DNA of 22,398 nt from JBIOHJ01 sp044448905 (GTDB lineage Bacteria; Bacteroidota; Bacteroidia; AKYH767-A; OLB10). The notes below the pieces were generated by a model. It saw only the letters and a list, made by a program, of their open reading frames with translations, had not been told where the DNA came from and made no database searches. This document shows positions 15,085 to 22,398 of the stretch, in pieces; position 1 is the first letter of the stretch; each line of letters begins with the position of its first letter. The stretch is from assembly GCA_044448905.1 (NCBI GenBank), contig JBIOHJ010000046.1, forward strand, positions 1 through 22,398, read 5' to 3'. Made by a program: the position numbers and the translations under genes.

Positions 15085-15918
15085 TTATAGATTTTCCTTT
15101 GGGGGCTTTAAGGCATAAACTTTTTCTTTTATCCACTGTGCCCACTCTAAATCTGTACGTGACTTATCTAAGTTTTGATAAGGTATTGCCTCACCAATTG
15201 TAAAGGTAATTGTTTTATTGTGTTGTTTATACATTTCGTCTGGCAAAAAAAACATTTCGATATTGGCTTTAATTCCTAAACGCTTTCGCCAGCTTGCTAC
15301 AGCATAAAACCGTTTAGTATTTGTTCCGCCAATATGCACAGGAATAATATTGCGCTTATATTTTTTTGCTTTCGTAATAAAACTTTTTTTCCACTCAAGG
15401 TCTTTTATGGTACCATCTTGATTTCTTGAGACTAACCCGGCAGGAAAAATAACAACGCCATTTTCTGAAGCATATAATGCATCAATGGCATGCAGATTCT
15501 CGTGTAAATTTTTTCCGTGCTTGTTTATTCCTATAAATACGCCACTAAGGTTTTTCAACTGAAGCAAAATATCGTTTACAATAAATTTCAAATCTTTTCT
15601 TTTCCTTCCGGCCATCATCATCAATGCAATCCCATCGAGGCCTCCCAGCGGATGATTGGCTGCAAGAACAAACCCGCCCTGCAGCGGTATATTTTCTTCT
15701 CCAACTACAATGATTTTGATATTAAACCATGAGATTATCGCATGTATAAATTCAAAATCCATTTTATCGCCATGTATCGAGATAAATTCATTTATTTCTT
15801 CCTCATGAATTATTTTCCTTATATAATTCATTACAAAAGAAGGTATCAACCCGGACAGGCGTGGATTTTTTTCTGCAAATATTTTTTTTAAATCAATGAA
15901 TTTTTTCTGTGGTTCCAT
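15085..15918 (-). CDS. PlsC-like acyltransferase, resembling GlsA of glycine-lipid synthesis
   Basis: I place the start at the ATG ending at 15918 (MEPQKKFIDL), giving 277 residues, because family similarity as I recall it begins at about FIDLKKI and AAGGGTG lies just upstream. A start at 15975 would add 19 residues. The acyltransferase motif I is N88-H89-PLGGLD95-G, which has five residues between His and Asp, as in the Bacteroidota GlsA/OlsA-like group, against four in classical PlsC. Further motifs are INKHGKN, the block IFPAGLVSRNQDG, DLEWKKSF, and IIPVHIGG. In Bacteroides, GlsA O-acylates N-acylglycine to make glycine lipids, with GlsB, an N-acyltransferase, often next to it; no glsB is seen here. 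A general lysophospholipid acyltransferase is the alternative. It is divergent from mraZ. Confidence 0.82.
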   Translation of the reverse strand: MEPQKKFIDLKKIFAEKNPRLSGLIPSFVMNYIRKIIHEEEINEFISIHGDKMDFEFIHAIISWFNIKIIVVGEENIPLQGGFVLAANHPLGGLDGIALMMMAGRKRKDLKFIVNDILLQLKNLSGVFIGINKHGKNLHENLHAIDALYASENGVVIFPAGLVSRNQDGTIKDLEWKKSFITKAKKYKRNIIPVHIGGTNTKRFYAVASWRKRLGIKANIEMFFLPDEMYKQHNKTITFTIGEAIPYQNLDKSRTDLEWAQWIKEKVYALKPPKENL

Positions 15919-16061
15919 AATAACACCCTTAATAATTTCTGGCACAAAGGTCAAAGTTTTAATTGAGTTAAGCAATTCTTAGTGAATGCCACAGTATTCC
16001 GGTTACACAAAAGCAAATCCGGGAGTAACGGAAAGTGTTTAAAAAAAAGTTATTAACAAAA

Positions 16062-16091
16062 GTGGGAAAATTTGGTAAAATGTGGGAAAAT
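16062..16091 (+). promoter_or_regulatory. MraZ operator (three-unit, 10-base period)
   Basis: Three 10-base units stand head to tail: GTGGGAAAAT (16062-16071), TTGGTAAAAT (16072-16081) and GTGGGAAAAT (16082-16091), with a degenerate fourth starting TTGTT. MraZ is known to bind direct repeats of (G)TGGG separated by 5-base spacers, that is, the same 10-base period. The array lies 47-76 bases before the mraZ ATG, where the repressor would control its own dcw cluster. Confidence 0.85.
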
Positions 16092-16097
16092 TTGTTT

Positions 16098-16105
16098 TAC
16101 ATTTA
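16098..16105 (+). promoter_or_regulatory. Candidate -7 element TACATTTA of the dcw cluster
   Basis: TACATTTA differs from TAnnTTTG at only the last base and begins 6 bases after the MraZ boxes, so bound MraZ would cover the -20 to -50 region and block the polymerase. No well-spaced TTTG -33 box is obvious; the nearest candidate lies 23 bases upstream. Confidence 0.35.
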
Positions 16106-16137
16106 CCGCCTGAATAAAAAAACAAGCCTCCGTCTCT

Positions 16138-16602
16138 ATGGTTTCACTTCATGGCGTTTATCCCTGCACCGCAGATGACAAGGGGCGGATAATGATGCCT
16201 GCTCCACTTAAGGAGCAATTTCAGCGTATTCTGAAAAAAGGATTCATTATTAAAAGGAGCATTTTTTCAAAAGCACTTGAATTATACCCCGTGAGCACAT
16301 GGAGCGAAATGATAAAGGAAATAAGCAGGCTAAACCGGTTCAGCAAAAAGAACAGTGACTTTATCAGGATGTTTAATTATGGAGTGCAGCCATTAGTGCT
16401 TGACAATACAAATCGTTTCCTGATTACAAAAGACCTTGCTGATTTTGCGGGAATAAAAAAAGATGTGGTGATGGCATCGGCAATTGACCATGTTGAAATC
16501 TGGGATCAGAAAGCCTACCATAAATTCATTAAAGATAACAGTGCAAAATTCGAATCGCTCACTGAGGAAGTAATGGGAAAAGGAAATGGCATAAATGAAT
16601 AG
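16138..16602 (+). CDS. mraZ: Transcriptional regulator MraZ
   Basis: This is a 154-residue DNA-binding protein with two SpoVT/AbrB-like halves, and the first gene of the dcw cluster. The first half holds the DNA-contact motif DDKGRIMMP (about residues 13-21). The second half has LDNTNRFLITKDLADFAGIKK, where the usual D-x-x-G-R is changed to D-x-x-N-R, and ends AIDHVEIWDQ. MraZ forms rings of 8 to 12 subunits and binds TGGG repeats; matching boxes lie immediately upstream at 16062-16091, so autoregulation is strongly suggested. There is no Shine-Dalgarno before the ATG. The reading frame overlaps the start of rsmH by 8 bases, implying coupled translation. Context (rsmH, ftsL, ftsI, murE, mraY) makes the assignment secure. 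Confidence 0.95.
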   Translation: MVSLHGVYPCTADDKGRIMMPAPLKEQFQRILKKGFIIKRSIFSKALELYPVSTWSEMIKEISRLNRFSKKNSDFIRMFNYGVQPLVLDNTNRFLITKDLADFAGIKKDVVMASAIDHVEIWDQKAYHKFIKDNSAKFESLTEEVMGKGNGINE

Positions 16603-17497
16603 TGAGTATCATAATCCCGTTCTTTTAAATAAATGTATTGAAGGGTTATCAGTAAAAAAGGATGGAGTGTATGTGGATGCAACATTTGGAGGAGGAGGAC
16701 ATTCAAAAAAAATTATTGAGATTCTTATAAATGGCCGCTTGTATGCATTTGATCAGGATGAAGATGCATGGGAAAATACAATTGATGATGACAGGTTTGT
16801 TTTGATTAAAGAAAATTTCAGTCACTTAAAAAAAGCACTCAATGATAATGGTGTTGAAAAAGTTGATGGTTTGCTTGCCGATCTTGGTGTTTCATCGCAT
16901 CAGTTCGATACAGCTGAAAGAGGGTTTTCAACAAGGTTTGATTCGGAGCTTGATATGCGAATGAACCGGTCTGTTCAGATTACAGCAAGTGATGTGTTGA
17001 ATACATACCAGGAAAATGAGTTAAAAAAAATATTCTTTGAGTATGGTGAATTGAGAAACGCACTGCGAATATCTAAAGCAATTGTAACAGCAAGGAAAAA
17101 GAAAAAAATAAAAACAGTGAATGAACTGAAAAATGAATTGAAAGCTTTTGCAATGCAGGGTAAAGAAAATCAATTTTATGCTAAAGTTTTCCAGGCGTTG
17201 AGGATTGAAGTAAACGATGAATTAAATGCTTTGAAAGAACTGCTCATGCAAAGTACCAGGGTAATCCGAAGCAAAGGGAGGCTGGTTGTTATTTCATATC
17301 ATTCTCTTGAAGACAGGCTGGTTAAAAATTTTATGCGAAGCGGAAATTTTGAAGGGGGGGCAGAAAAAGATTTATATGGAAATAGATCCACACCGTTTTT
17401 GCCGCTCAATAATAAACCCTGGGTGCCATCAGCTTTAGAAATAGGAAGTAATCCGCGCGCACGAAGCGCCAAATTAAGAATAGCAGAAAAAAAATAA
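16595..17497 (+). CDS. rsmH: 16S rRNA (cytosine-1402 N4)-methyltransferase RsmH
   Basis: RsmH (MraW) methylates N4 of C1402 in the ribosomal P site using SAM. The 300-residue protein is of normal length. It begins YHNPVLLNKCIEGL and carries the SAM site VDATFGGGGHS (about residues 27-37), AFDQDEDAW, LLADLGVSSHQFD, RGFSTRFDSELDMRM, KVFQALRIEVNDEL, and the closing active-site stretch ISYHSLEDRLVK with PRARSAKLRIAEK. The ATG lies inside the mraZ stop region (8-base overlap). A 40-base gap separates it from ftsL, the only real break between the first five genes of this cluster apart from a 5-base gap; I see no hairpin in it. Confidence 0.97.
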   Translation: MNSEYHNPVLLNKCIEGLSVKKDGVYVDATFGGGGHSKKIIEILINGRLYAFDQDEDAWENTIDDDRFVLIKENFSHLKKALNDNGVEKVDGLLADLGVSSHQFDTAERGFSTRFDSELDMRMNRSVQITASDVLNTYQENELKKIFFEYGELRNALRISKAIVTARKKKKIKTVNELKNELKAFAMQGKENQFYAKVFQALRIEVNDELNALKELLMQSTRVIRSKGRLVVISYHSLEDRLVKNFMRSGNFEGGAEKDLYGNRSTPFLPLNNKPWVPSALEIGSNPRARSAKLRIAEKK

Positions 17498-17537
17498 TAC
17501 AGACAATCATCCAATTAATTTTTCGAGCGTAACTGAT

Positions 17538-17966
17538 ATGAACAAAATAAAAGAAAAGCCGGCCGAGCAATTTCAGGAAATCAATGAAACTAAAATCAAA
17601 GCCCCTGCAAGAGAAAGAAAAAAATCCAATTATAAATTCCTTAAAAACTTAAATGTTTTTGCATTTAATGAGAAAGACATGTTCGTGAAAGCATTGCCTT
17701 TTATTTTTTTCTTCACCGGGCTTGTATTATTATATATAGCGAACAGTTACTCCACTGAAAAAATAATCCGCGAAATTGATGCGTCAACGAGAGACATCAA
17801 AGAATTACGATCCGAATATATTTCTACCAAATCCGAGCTGATGTTTAAGAGCAACCAATCACAGGTTGCCGGTGCAGTTTTACCGGCAGGATTAAAGGAA
17901 TCGCGTGTTGCTCCAAAAAAAATAACTGTTGAAGTAAAAAAGCAAAACAAAAAATCGGGTAACTGA
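17538..17966 (+). CDS. ftsL: FtsL-like cell division protein
   Basis: This is a small bitopic membrane protein of 142 residues. A long, basic cytoplasmic N-terminus (about 50 residues, with KIKAPARERKKS) is followed by one membrane span (about 52-70, FIFFFTGLVLLYIANSY). A short periplasmic helix with heptad character follows (about 73-105, EKIIREIDASTRDIKELRSEYISTK). The topology and position between rsmH and ftsI are those of FtsL, which forms a coiled coil with FtsB and activates FtsWI at the septum. The sequence itself is poorly conserved, as in other Bacteroidota FtsL-like proteins, so the name rests largely on synteny and topology. The ftsI gene begins 5 bases after its stop. Confidence 0.85.
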   Translation: MNKIKEKPAEQFQEINETKIKAPARERKKSNYKFLKNLNVFAFNEKDMFVKALPFIFFFTGLVLLYIANSYSTEKIIREIDASTRDIKELRSEYISTKSELMFKSNQSQVAGAVLPAGLKESRVAPKKITVEVKKQNKKSGN

Positions 17967-17971
17967 GTTTT

Positions 17972-20086
17972 ATGAAGGAAACAAAAAAGGACATCCTCTG
18001 GAGAGTTTACCTTATTTATATATTCATTTGTTTATTTGGTCTTGCAATTATTCTGCAGGTATTCCGTCTTCAGTTTGTTCAGGGCGAATATTGGCGTGCA
18101 AAAGCTGATAGCCTGACAATTGCCTATAGAAATATTGAACCGGCACGCGGCAACATATATTCTGCTGACGGCAGCCTGCTTGCAACTTCAGTTCCGGTTT
18201 ATGAAGTGCATGTTGATTTTTTAGCAGATGGATTTACGCGGGAAATTTTTTCTGAGAAAGCCGATTCACTTGCGTATTGCTTGTCAACATTGTTTGGCGA
18301 TAAATCAAAAGAAGAATATAAACGCTTTTTAAAAGAAGCACGCAGCTCGAAAGAGCGGTGGGTGCTTCTTCATAAAAACGTAACATTCGGTGAACTAAAA
18401 AAACTTTGCCAGTTTCCAATTTTCAGGATGGGAAAATTCAAAGGCGGATTAATAGTTGATCAAAAAAACAAAAGAGTACGCCCTTTTCAAAAGCTGGCTG
18501 CACGAACTGTCGGATATAATCTTCCGTGGATTGAGCCAGTTGGTTTGGAAGGCTCCATGAATGAATATTTAAAAGGAGTTAGCGGGGTGCGTTTGATGCA
18601 AAAAATATCTGGCGGGATCTGGAAACCTCTACACGATGAAAATGAAATGGATCCTAAAGAAGGCAGCGACCTTTTCACAACCATTGATATTAACATACAG
18701 GATGTAGCTGAAACAGCGCTTGAAACACAATTGAAATTACACGAAGCCGAAAACGGTTGCGCCATTATGATGGAAGTTGCCACCGGTGAGATACGGGCTA
18801 TCGCAAATCTCCGTAGAGGTGCAGATGGCAATTATCGTGAAGATTATAACTGCGCCATCGGGCAAAGCACCGAGCCGGGTTCCACATTTAAACTGGCTTC
18901 GCTGATTGCCGCAATGGAAGATGGTTATGTTGACCTTGATGAAACGGTTGACACGCAAAACGGAACTATATCGTGGACATCAGGCCGTCCTATGAAAGAT
19001 TCTCATGAAGGAGGATATGGAAGAATATCGGTTCAGAGAGCATTTGAGGTTTCATCCAATGTTGGAATTTCCAAAGTGATTTATAAATATTATTCTAAAA
19101 ATCCGCAGTCATTTGTTGATCGCTTGCGAAAAATGCATGTAGGTGATCCGTTAGGATTGCAAGTGGAAGGAGAGGGAATGCCTTTGATTAAAGATACGAA
19201 AAACAAATCATGGTCAAAAACAACTTTGCCTTATATGTCCATTGGCTACGAGTGTAAGCAAACACCATTACAAATCCTGACCTTTTATAATGCAATTGCC
19301 AACAACGGAAAAATGGTAAAACCAAAATTCGTGAGAGAAATCCGGCAGAAAGGGCAAATCGTAAAATCATTTCCTGTTGAAGTAATAGCTGACTCTATTT
19401 GTTCACGTGCAACTCTTGAAAAAGCAAAACAATTGTTGATTGGTGTTGTTCAAAACGGAACCGGTTCCGATCTCAAACATTCAGAATATTCCGTTGCCGG
19501 AAAAACCGGAACAGCACGGATTGCCAATGACAGCAAAGGGTATGAAAACGATAAAGGGGTTAAGCACCAGGCTTCTTTTGTTGGCTATTTCCCTGCTGAT
19601 AATCCCAAATACAGCGTGATTGTAGTTATCTACGCTCCATCAAAAGGATATTATTATGCTGCTCAGGTCGCAGGTCCTGTTTTTAAAGAAATGGCTGATA
19701 AAGTGTACGCGACCAGCATAGAGATGCATAAGGAATTGGTCGATTCTGTTCTTGCCGAAAATAATTTTCCGGTGATTAAATCCGGCAGCACAAGGCAAAC
19801 TAATTATGCAATCGAAAAACTTAAAGCAGCTGATAAACGTGTTTCAGCTGATGCGGATTGGTTTACGGTTTCAAAATCGGAAAAGAAAAACCGATTAGAA
19901 AATTTAAAAATAGAACGGAACAAAGTTCCTAACGTGATGGGTATGGGATTAAGAGATGCAGTTTACCTGCTCGAAAACCAGGGCTTGCAGGTAACAGTAA
20001 TGGGAGCGGGCATGGTTCAGAAGCAATCACTGAATGCAGGAACAAGAATTTTGAAAGGTCAACAAATAATAATTGAATTAGGCTGA
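17972..20086 (+). CDS. ftsI: Septal peptidoglycan transpeptidase FtsI (PBP3) with PASTA domain
   Basis: This is a class B penicillin-binding protein of 704 residues that cross-links septal peptidoglycan. One N-terminal span (about 11-31) anchors it. The pedestal domain includes ARGNIYSADGSLLATS (about 59-73). The transpeptidase motifs are complete: S304-T-F-K307 (SxxK, in EPGSTFK), S361-S-N363 (SxN) and K511-T-G513 (in AGKTGTAR). The last 55 or so residues form a PASTA domain beginning VPNVMGMGLRDAVYLLENQGL. PASTA at the end of FtsI is frequent in Bacteroidota. The TGA overlaps the murE ATG (TGATG), so the two are translationally coupled. Confidence 0.96.
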   Translation: MKETKKDILWRVYLIYIFICLFGLAIILQVFRLQFVQGEYWRAKADSLTIAYRNIEPARGNIYSADGSLLATSVPVYEVHVDFLADGFTREIFSEKADSLAYCLSTLFGDKSKEEYKRFLKEARSSKERWVLLHKNVTFGELKKLCQFPIFRMGKFKGGLIVDQKNKRVRPFQKLAARTVGYNLPWIEPVGLEGSMNEYLKGVSGVRLMQKISGGIWKPLHDENEMDPKEGSDLFTTIDINIQDVAETALETQLKLHEAENGCAIMMEVATGEIRAIANLRRGADGNYREDYNCAIGQSTEPGSTFKLASLIAAMEDGYVDLDETVDTQNGTISWTSGRPMKDSHEGGYGRISVQRAFEVSSNVGISKVIYKYYSKNPQSFVDRLRKMHVGDPLGLQVEGEGMPLIKDTKNKSWSKTTLPYMSIGYECKQTPLQILTFYNAIANNGKMVKPKFVREIRQKGQIVKSFPVEVIADSICSRATLEKAKQLLIGVVQNGTGSDLKHSEYSVAGKTGTARIANDSKGYENDKGVKHQASFVGYFPADNPKYSVIVVIYAPSKGYYYAAQVAGPVFKEMADKVYATSIEMHKELVDSVLAENNFPVIKSGSTRQTNYAIEKLKAADKRVSADADWFTVSKSEKKNRLENLKIERNKVPNVMGMGLRDAVYLLENQGLQVTVMGAGMVQKQSLNAGTRILKGQQIIIELG

Positions 20087-21555
20087 TGCTGTTAAAGGAT
20101 ATTTTATATAAAGCAGGCATAATTGATATTTCCGGCAAAACGGATATTACAATTCATACAGTTTGTTTTAATTCTTTACATGCCGGTGCAGAGTCGCTTT
20201 TTGTTGCCGTAAAAGGAACTCAATCTGACGGTCACCAGTTTATTAATAAAGCAATTGAAAAGGGGGCCGTTGCAATAGTTTGTGAAAATTTTCCTGATGA
20301 AATAAAAGAAAACGTGACCTATGTGAGAGTAAAAAACAGTGCAATTGCATTGGCTTTTATCTGTTCAAATTTTTACAACAACCCTTCCGAAAAATTGAAG
20401 CTGGTTGGAATAACAGGTACAAACGGAAAGACAACAACAGCCACATTGTTATTTAATCTTTTCAGGAAATCGGATTACAGAGCCGGTCTTATTTCAACTG
20501 TAAAAAATCAAATTAACGATAAGGCTGTTCCCGCCACACACACTACTCCCGATCCGTTGAATCTGAACAAGCTGTTAAGTGAGATGCTGGCAGATGGATG
20601 CACCCATTGTTTTATGGAAGTGAGTTCGCACTCAATTGTGCAGCACCGGATAGCGGGACTCCATTTTACCGGTGGGGTTTTCACAAACATAACTCATGAT
20701 CATCTCGATTACCATAAGACGTTTGATGAATATATAAAAGCGAAGAAAAAATTTTTTGACGTGCTGTCTGCCGATGCTTTCGCGCTGATAAATACCGATG
20801 ACAAAAATGGAAAAGTAATGGTGCAAAACACCAAAGCAAAAGTGCATTCATTCGGCATGAAAAGCCATGCAGATTTTAAATGCCGTGTAATTGAAAACAA
20901 TTTTTCTGGTTTATTACTTCACATTGATGGTTGCGAGGTGGCTTGTAAGTTAATCGGCAGTTTTAACGCATATAATCTTTTAGGTGTGTATGCTGTAGCC
21001 GCACTGTCAGGTTTGGACAAAATAAAAACATTAAGCGAAATCAGCAATCTCGATCCGGTTGAAGGAAGGTTTGAATATATTCTTTCCGTGAATAAAATAA
21101 CCGGGATAGTTGATTATGCCCACACTCCCGATGCATTAAAAAATGTTTTAAATACGATAAAAGACATACGTACCGGGAATGAAAAAGTAATTTCAATAAT
21201 TGGTTGTGGTGGTGATCGCGACACGGATAAGCGACCGGTTATGTCCGCAATTGCATGTGAGCTGAGCGATAAAGTTATTCTTACTTCTGATAATCCAAGA
21301 TCCGAAGACCCAATGACCATACTGAAGCAGATGCAGGGTGGAGTTCCGGCACAACATTATAAAAAAGTGCTTTCAATAGTTGACAGGCGTGAAGCAATTA
21401 AAACCGCGTGCAGTATTGCGCAGGCAGGCGACATTATTTTACTGGCAGGAAAAGGGCATGAAAAATACCAGGAAATAAAAGGAGTAAAATATCCTTTTGA
21501 CGATAAGCAAATATTACAGGAATCATTTGATGCAATTATTAATAGCAGCCAGTAA
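20086..21555 (+). CDS. murE: UDP-MurNAc-L-Ala-D-Glu:meso-DAP ligase MurE
   Basis: MurE adds the third stem-peptide residue to the cytoplasmic peptidoglycan precursor using ATP. The 489-residue protein shows all three Mur-ligase domains. The N-terminal UDP-binding domain carries SLFVAVKGTQSDGHQFI. The central ATPase has the P-loop GITGTNGKTT (108-117), TTPDPLNL, FMEVSSHS and FTNITHDHLDYH. The C-terminal domain has VEGRFE, VDYAHTPDAL and D402-N-P-R405-SEDP. The DNPR signature is the known determinant for meso-diaminopimelate over L-lysine, so the cell wall is of the Gram-negative DAP type. The start overlaps the ftsI stop. An 87-base gap follows before mraY. Confidence 0.97.
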   Translation: MLLKDILYKAGIIDISGKTDITIHTVCFNSLHAGAESLFVAVKGTQSDGHQFINKAIEKGAVAIVCENFPDEIKENVTYVRVKNSAIALAFICSNFYNNPSEKLKLVGITGTNGKTTTATLLFNLFRKSDYRAGLISTVKNQINDKAVPATHTTPDPLNLNKLLSEMLADGCTHCFMEVSSHSIVQHRIAGLHFTGGVFTNITHDHLDYHKTFDEYIKAKKKFFDVLSADAFALINTDDKNGKVMVQNTKAKVHSFGMKSHADFKCRVIENNFSGLLLHIDGCEVACKLIGSFNAYNLLGVYAVAALSGLDKIKTLSEISNLDPVEGRFEYILSVNKITGIVDYAHTPDALKNVLNTIKDIRTGNEKVISIIGCGGDRDTDKRPVMSAIACELSDKVILTSDNPRSEDPMTILKQMQGGVPAQHYKKVLSIVDRREAIKTACSIAQAGDIILLAGKGHEKYQEIKGVKYPFDDKQILQESFDAIINSSQ

Positions 21556-21642
21556 ACAGCAATGAATAACCAGTAAGCAAAGCATTACCTGACATTACCA
21601 TTGGAATTAACCTAAACTCTAATCACTAAATTCTAAATCCTT

Positions 21643-22398
21643 TTGCTCTATTATTTTTTTGAATTCTTAGATAAAAAATTTGATATTCCAGGTGCAGGTG
21701 TTTTTCAATACATCTCTTTCCGTGCGGCCATGGCTATAATCTTTTCGCTTTTCTTTTCACTGTTCTTCGGTAAAGTCATTATTCGCATGCTCCATAAAAA
21801 GCAAATTGGCGAAACGATTCGCGATTTGGATTTAGACGGACAAAAACAAAAACAAGGTACACCTACAATGGGTGGACTGATCATTCTTGCAGCAATTCTT
21901 CTTCCAACCTTGTTGTTTACCAAGCTTCACAACATATATATAATCATCATGCTCATCTCAACTGTCTGGCTGGGAACTATCGGGTTTATTGATGATTATA
22001 TTAAAGTTTTCAAAAAAGATAAAAAAGGGCTGGCCGGAAAATTCAAGATTGCCGGGCAAGTTGGTCTTGGTTTAATGGTTGGAATCATCGTGTATTTCCA
22101 TCCGGACATTACAACAAAAATCGAAATACCTGCTGAATTGGTAGCGCAGGTTGAAAAGCAAAATGTAACTGAAATAACAGATGCCGATGGCGAAAAGCAT
22201 TTTATGCTTGATCGCAAGCTTCCGAATACCACCATCCCGTTTGTTAAGAATAACGAGTTCAATTATTCTTCAGTGATGGCATTGCTTGGTGAAGGAATGC
22301 GTAAATACACCTGGGTCATTTATATCCTTGCTGTCATCATTATTGTAACATCTGTTTCGAATGGAGCCAATATAACGGATGGAATAGATGGGCTTGCA
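21643..22398 (+). CDS. mraY: Phospho-MurNAc-pentapeptide transferase MraY (3' partial, TTG start)
   Basis: MraY moves phospho-MurNAc-pentapeptide to undecaprenyl phosphate, producing lipid I. The frame is open to the right edge (252 codons). The start must be TTG at 21643: an in-frame TAA lies at 21634-21636, and the next ATG (about residue 31) would cut away a conserved region. With TTG the protein begins (M)LYYFFEFLDKKFDIPGAG, the usual Bacteroidota MraY opening. Visible motifs are GTPTMGGLIIL, TIGFIDDYIKV (the first catalytic Asp pair) and NGANITDGIDGLA at the edge. An extra polar stretch between membrane segments (roughly residues 150-205, from IEIPAELVAQ to KNNEFNYSS) is, from memory, typical of this phylum's MraY. 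The remaining C-terminal third lies beyond the window. Confidence 0.93.
   Translation, partial: MLYYFFEFLDKKFDIPGAGVFQYISFRAAMAIIFSLFFSLFFGKVIIRMLHKKQIGETIRDLDLDGQKQKQGTPTMGGLIILAAILLPTLLFTKLHNIYIIIMLISTVWLGTIGFIDDYIKVFKKDKKGLAGKFKIAGQVGLGLMVGIIVYFHPDITTKIEIPAELVAQVEKQNVTEITDADGEKHFMLDRKLPNTTIPFVKNNEFNYSSVMALLGEGMRKYTWVIYILAVIIIVTSVSNGANITDGIDGLA

Noticed and set aside
15997..16033. Bulged inverted repeat TTCCGGTTAC / GTAACGGAA upstream of mraZ
   Set aside because: It has one bulge and an 18-base loop. It may be chance, and the MraZ boxes explain the regulation of this gap better.
21643..22398. Apparent absence of an ORF after murE, suggesting a broken mraY
   Set aside because: The frame from the TTG at 21643 is open to the window edge with all expected motifs. 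It is intact so far and merely truncated by the edge.

Overview
The window looks like chromosomal DNA of a Bacteroidota (Bacteroidetes) bacterium. It is AT-rich. It encodes a multi-PKD protein ending in a type IX secretion (T9SS) sorting domain and a TonB-dependent receptor with an N-terminal carboxypeptidase-regulatory-like domain. There are almost no Shine-Dalgarno sequences, a few genes appear to start with TTG, and some promoters resemble the Bacteroidota -7 element TAnnTTTG. MurE carries the meso-DAP signature DNPR. I cannot place it below phylum.

Layout. (1) 2-2989: a very large secreted PKD-repeat protein, cut off at its 5' end by the window edge. (2) 3095-8034: a tightly packed five-gene operon of two SDR sugar-nucleotide epimerases, a SAM methyltransferase, a dolichol-phosphate-mannose-synthase-like GT2 enzyme and a polytopic GT-C-like membrane protein. 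Together these could make a modified sugar, load it on a polyprenyl phosphate and transfer it outside the inner membrane. (3) 8038-8215: a degenerate second copy of the end of the PKD gene plus its downstream leader. (4) 8256-9958: a two-gene operon, a PseB-type UDP-GlcNAc 4,6-dehydratase and an SpsF-type nucleotidyltransferase, which is an incomplete nonulosonic-acid pathway. (5) 9964-10044: a strong palindrome between convergent genes. (6) 10048-13843: an exported dienelactone-hydrolase-family protein, an EVE-domain protein and a TonB-dependent receptor. (7) 13862-15918, minus strand: an acyl-CoA dehydrogenase and a PlsC-like acyltransferase resembling the glycine-lipid enzyme GlsA. (8) 16062 to the end: the start of the division and cell wall (dcw) cluster, mraZ-rsmH-ftsL-ftsI-murE-mraY, preceded by a clear MraZ operator; mraY runs off the right edge.

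The most interesting structure is the pair of ~179-base direct repeats (2912-3090 and 8038-8215) that brackets the five-gene glycan operon. Each copy holds the last codons of a T9SS sorting domain followed by the same AT-rich leader, and each is followed by an operon that begins with an SDR gene. The second copy has lost the rest of its secreted-protein gene. This looks like a recombination seam by which surface-glycan cassettes have been inserted or swapped behind T9SS cargo genes. No complete new defence or mobile system is visible. The right third of the window is conserved housekeeping sequence.
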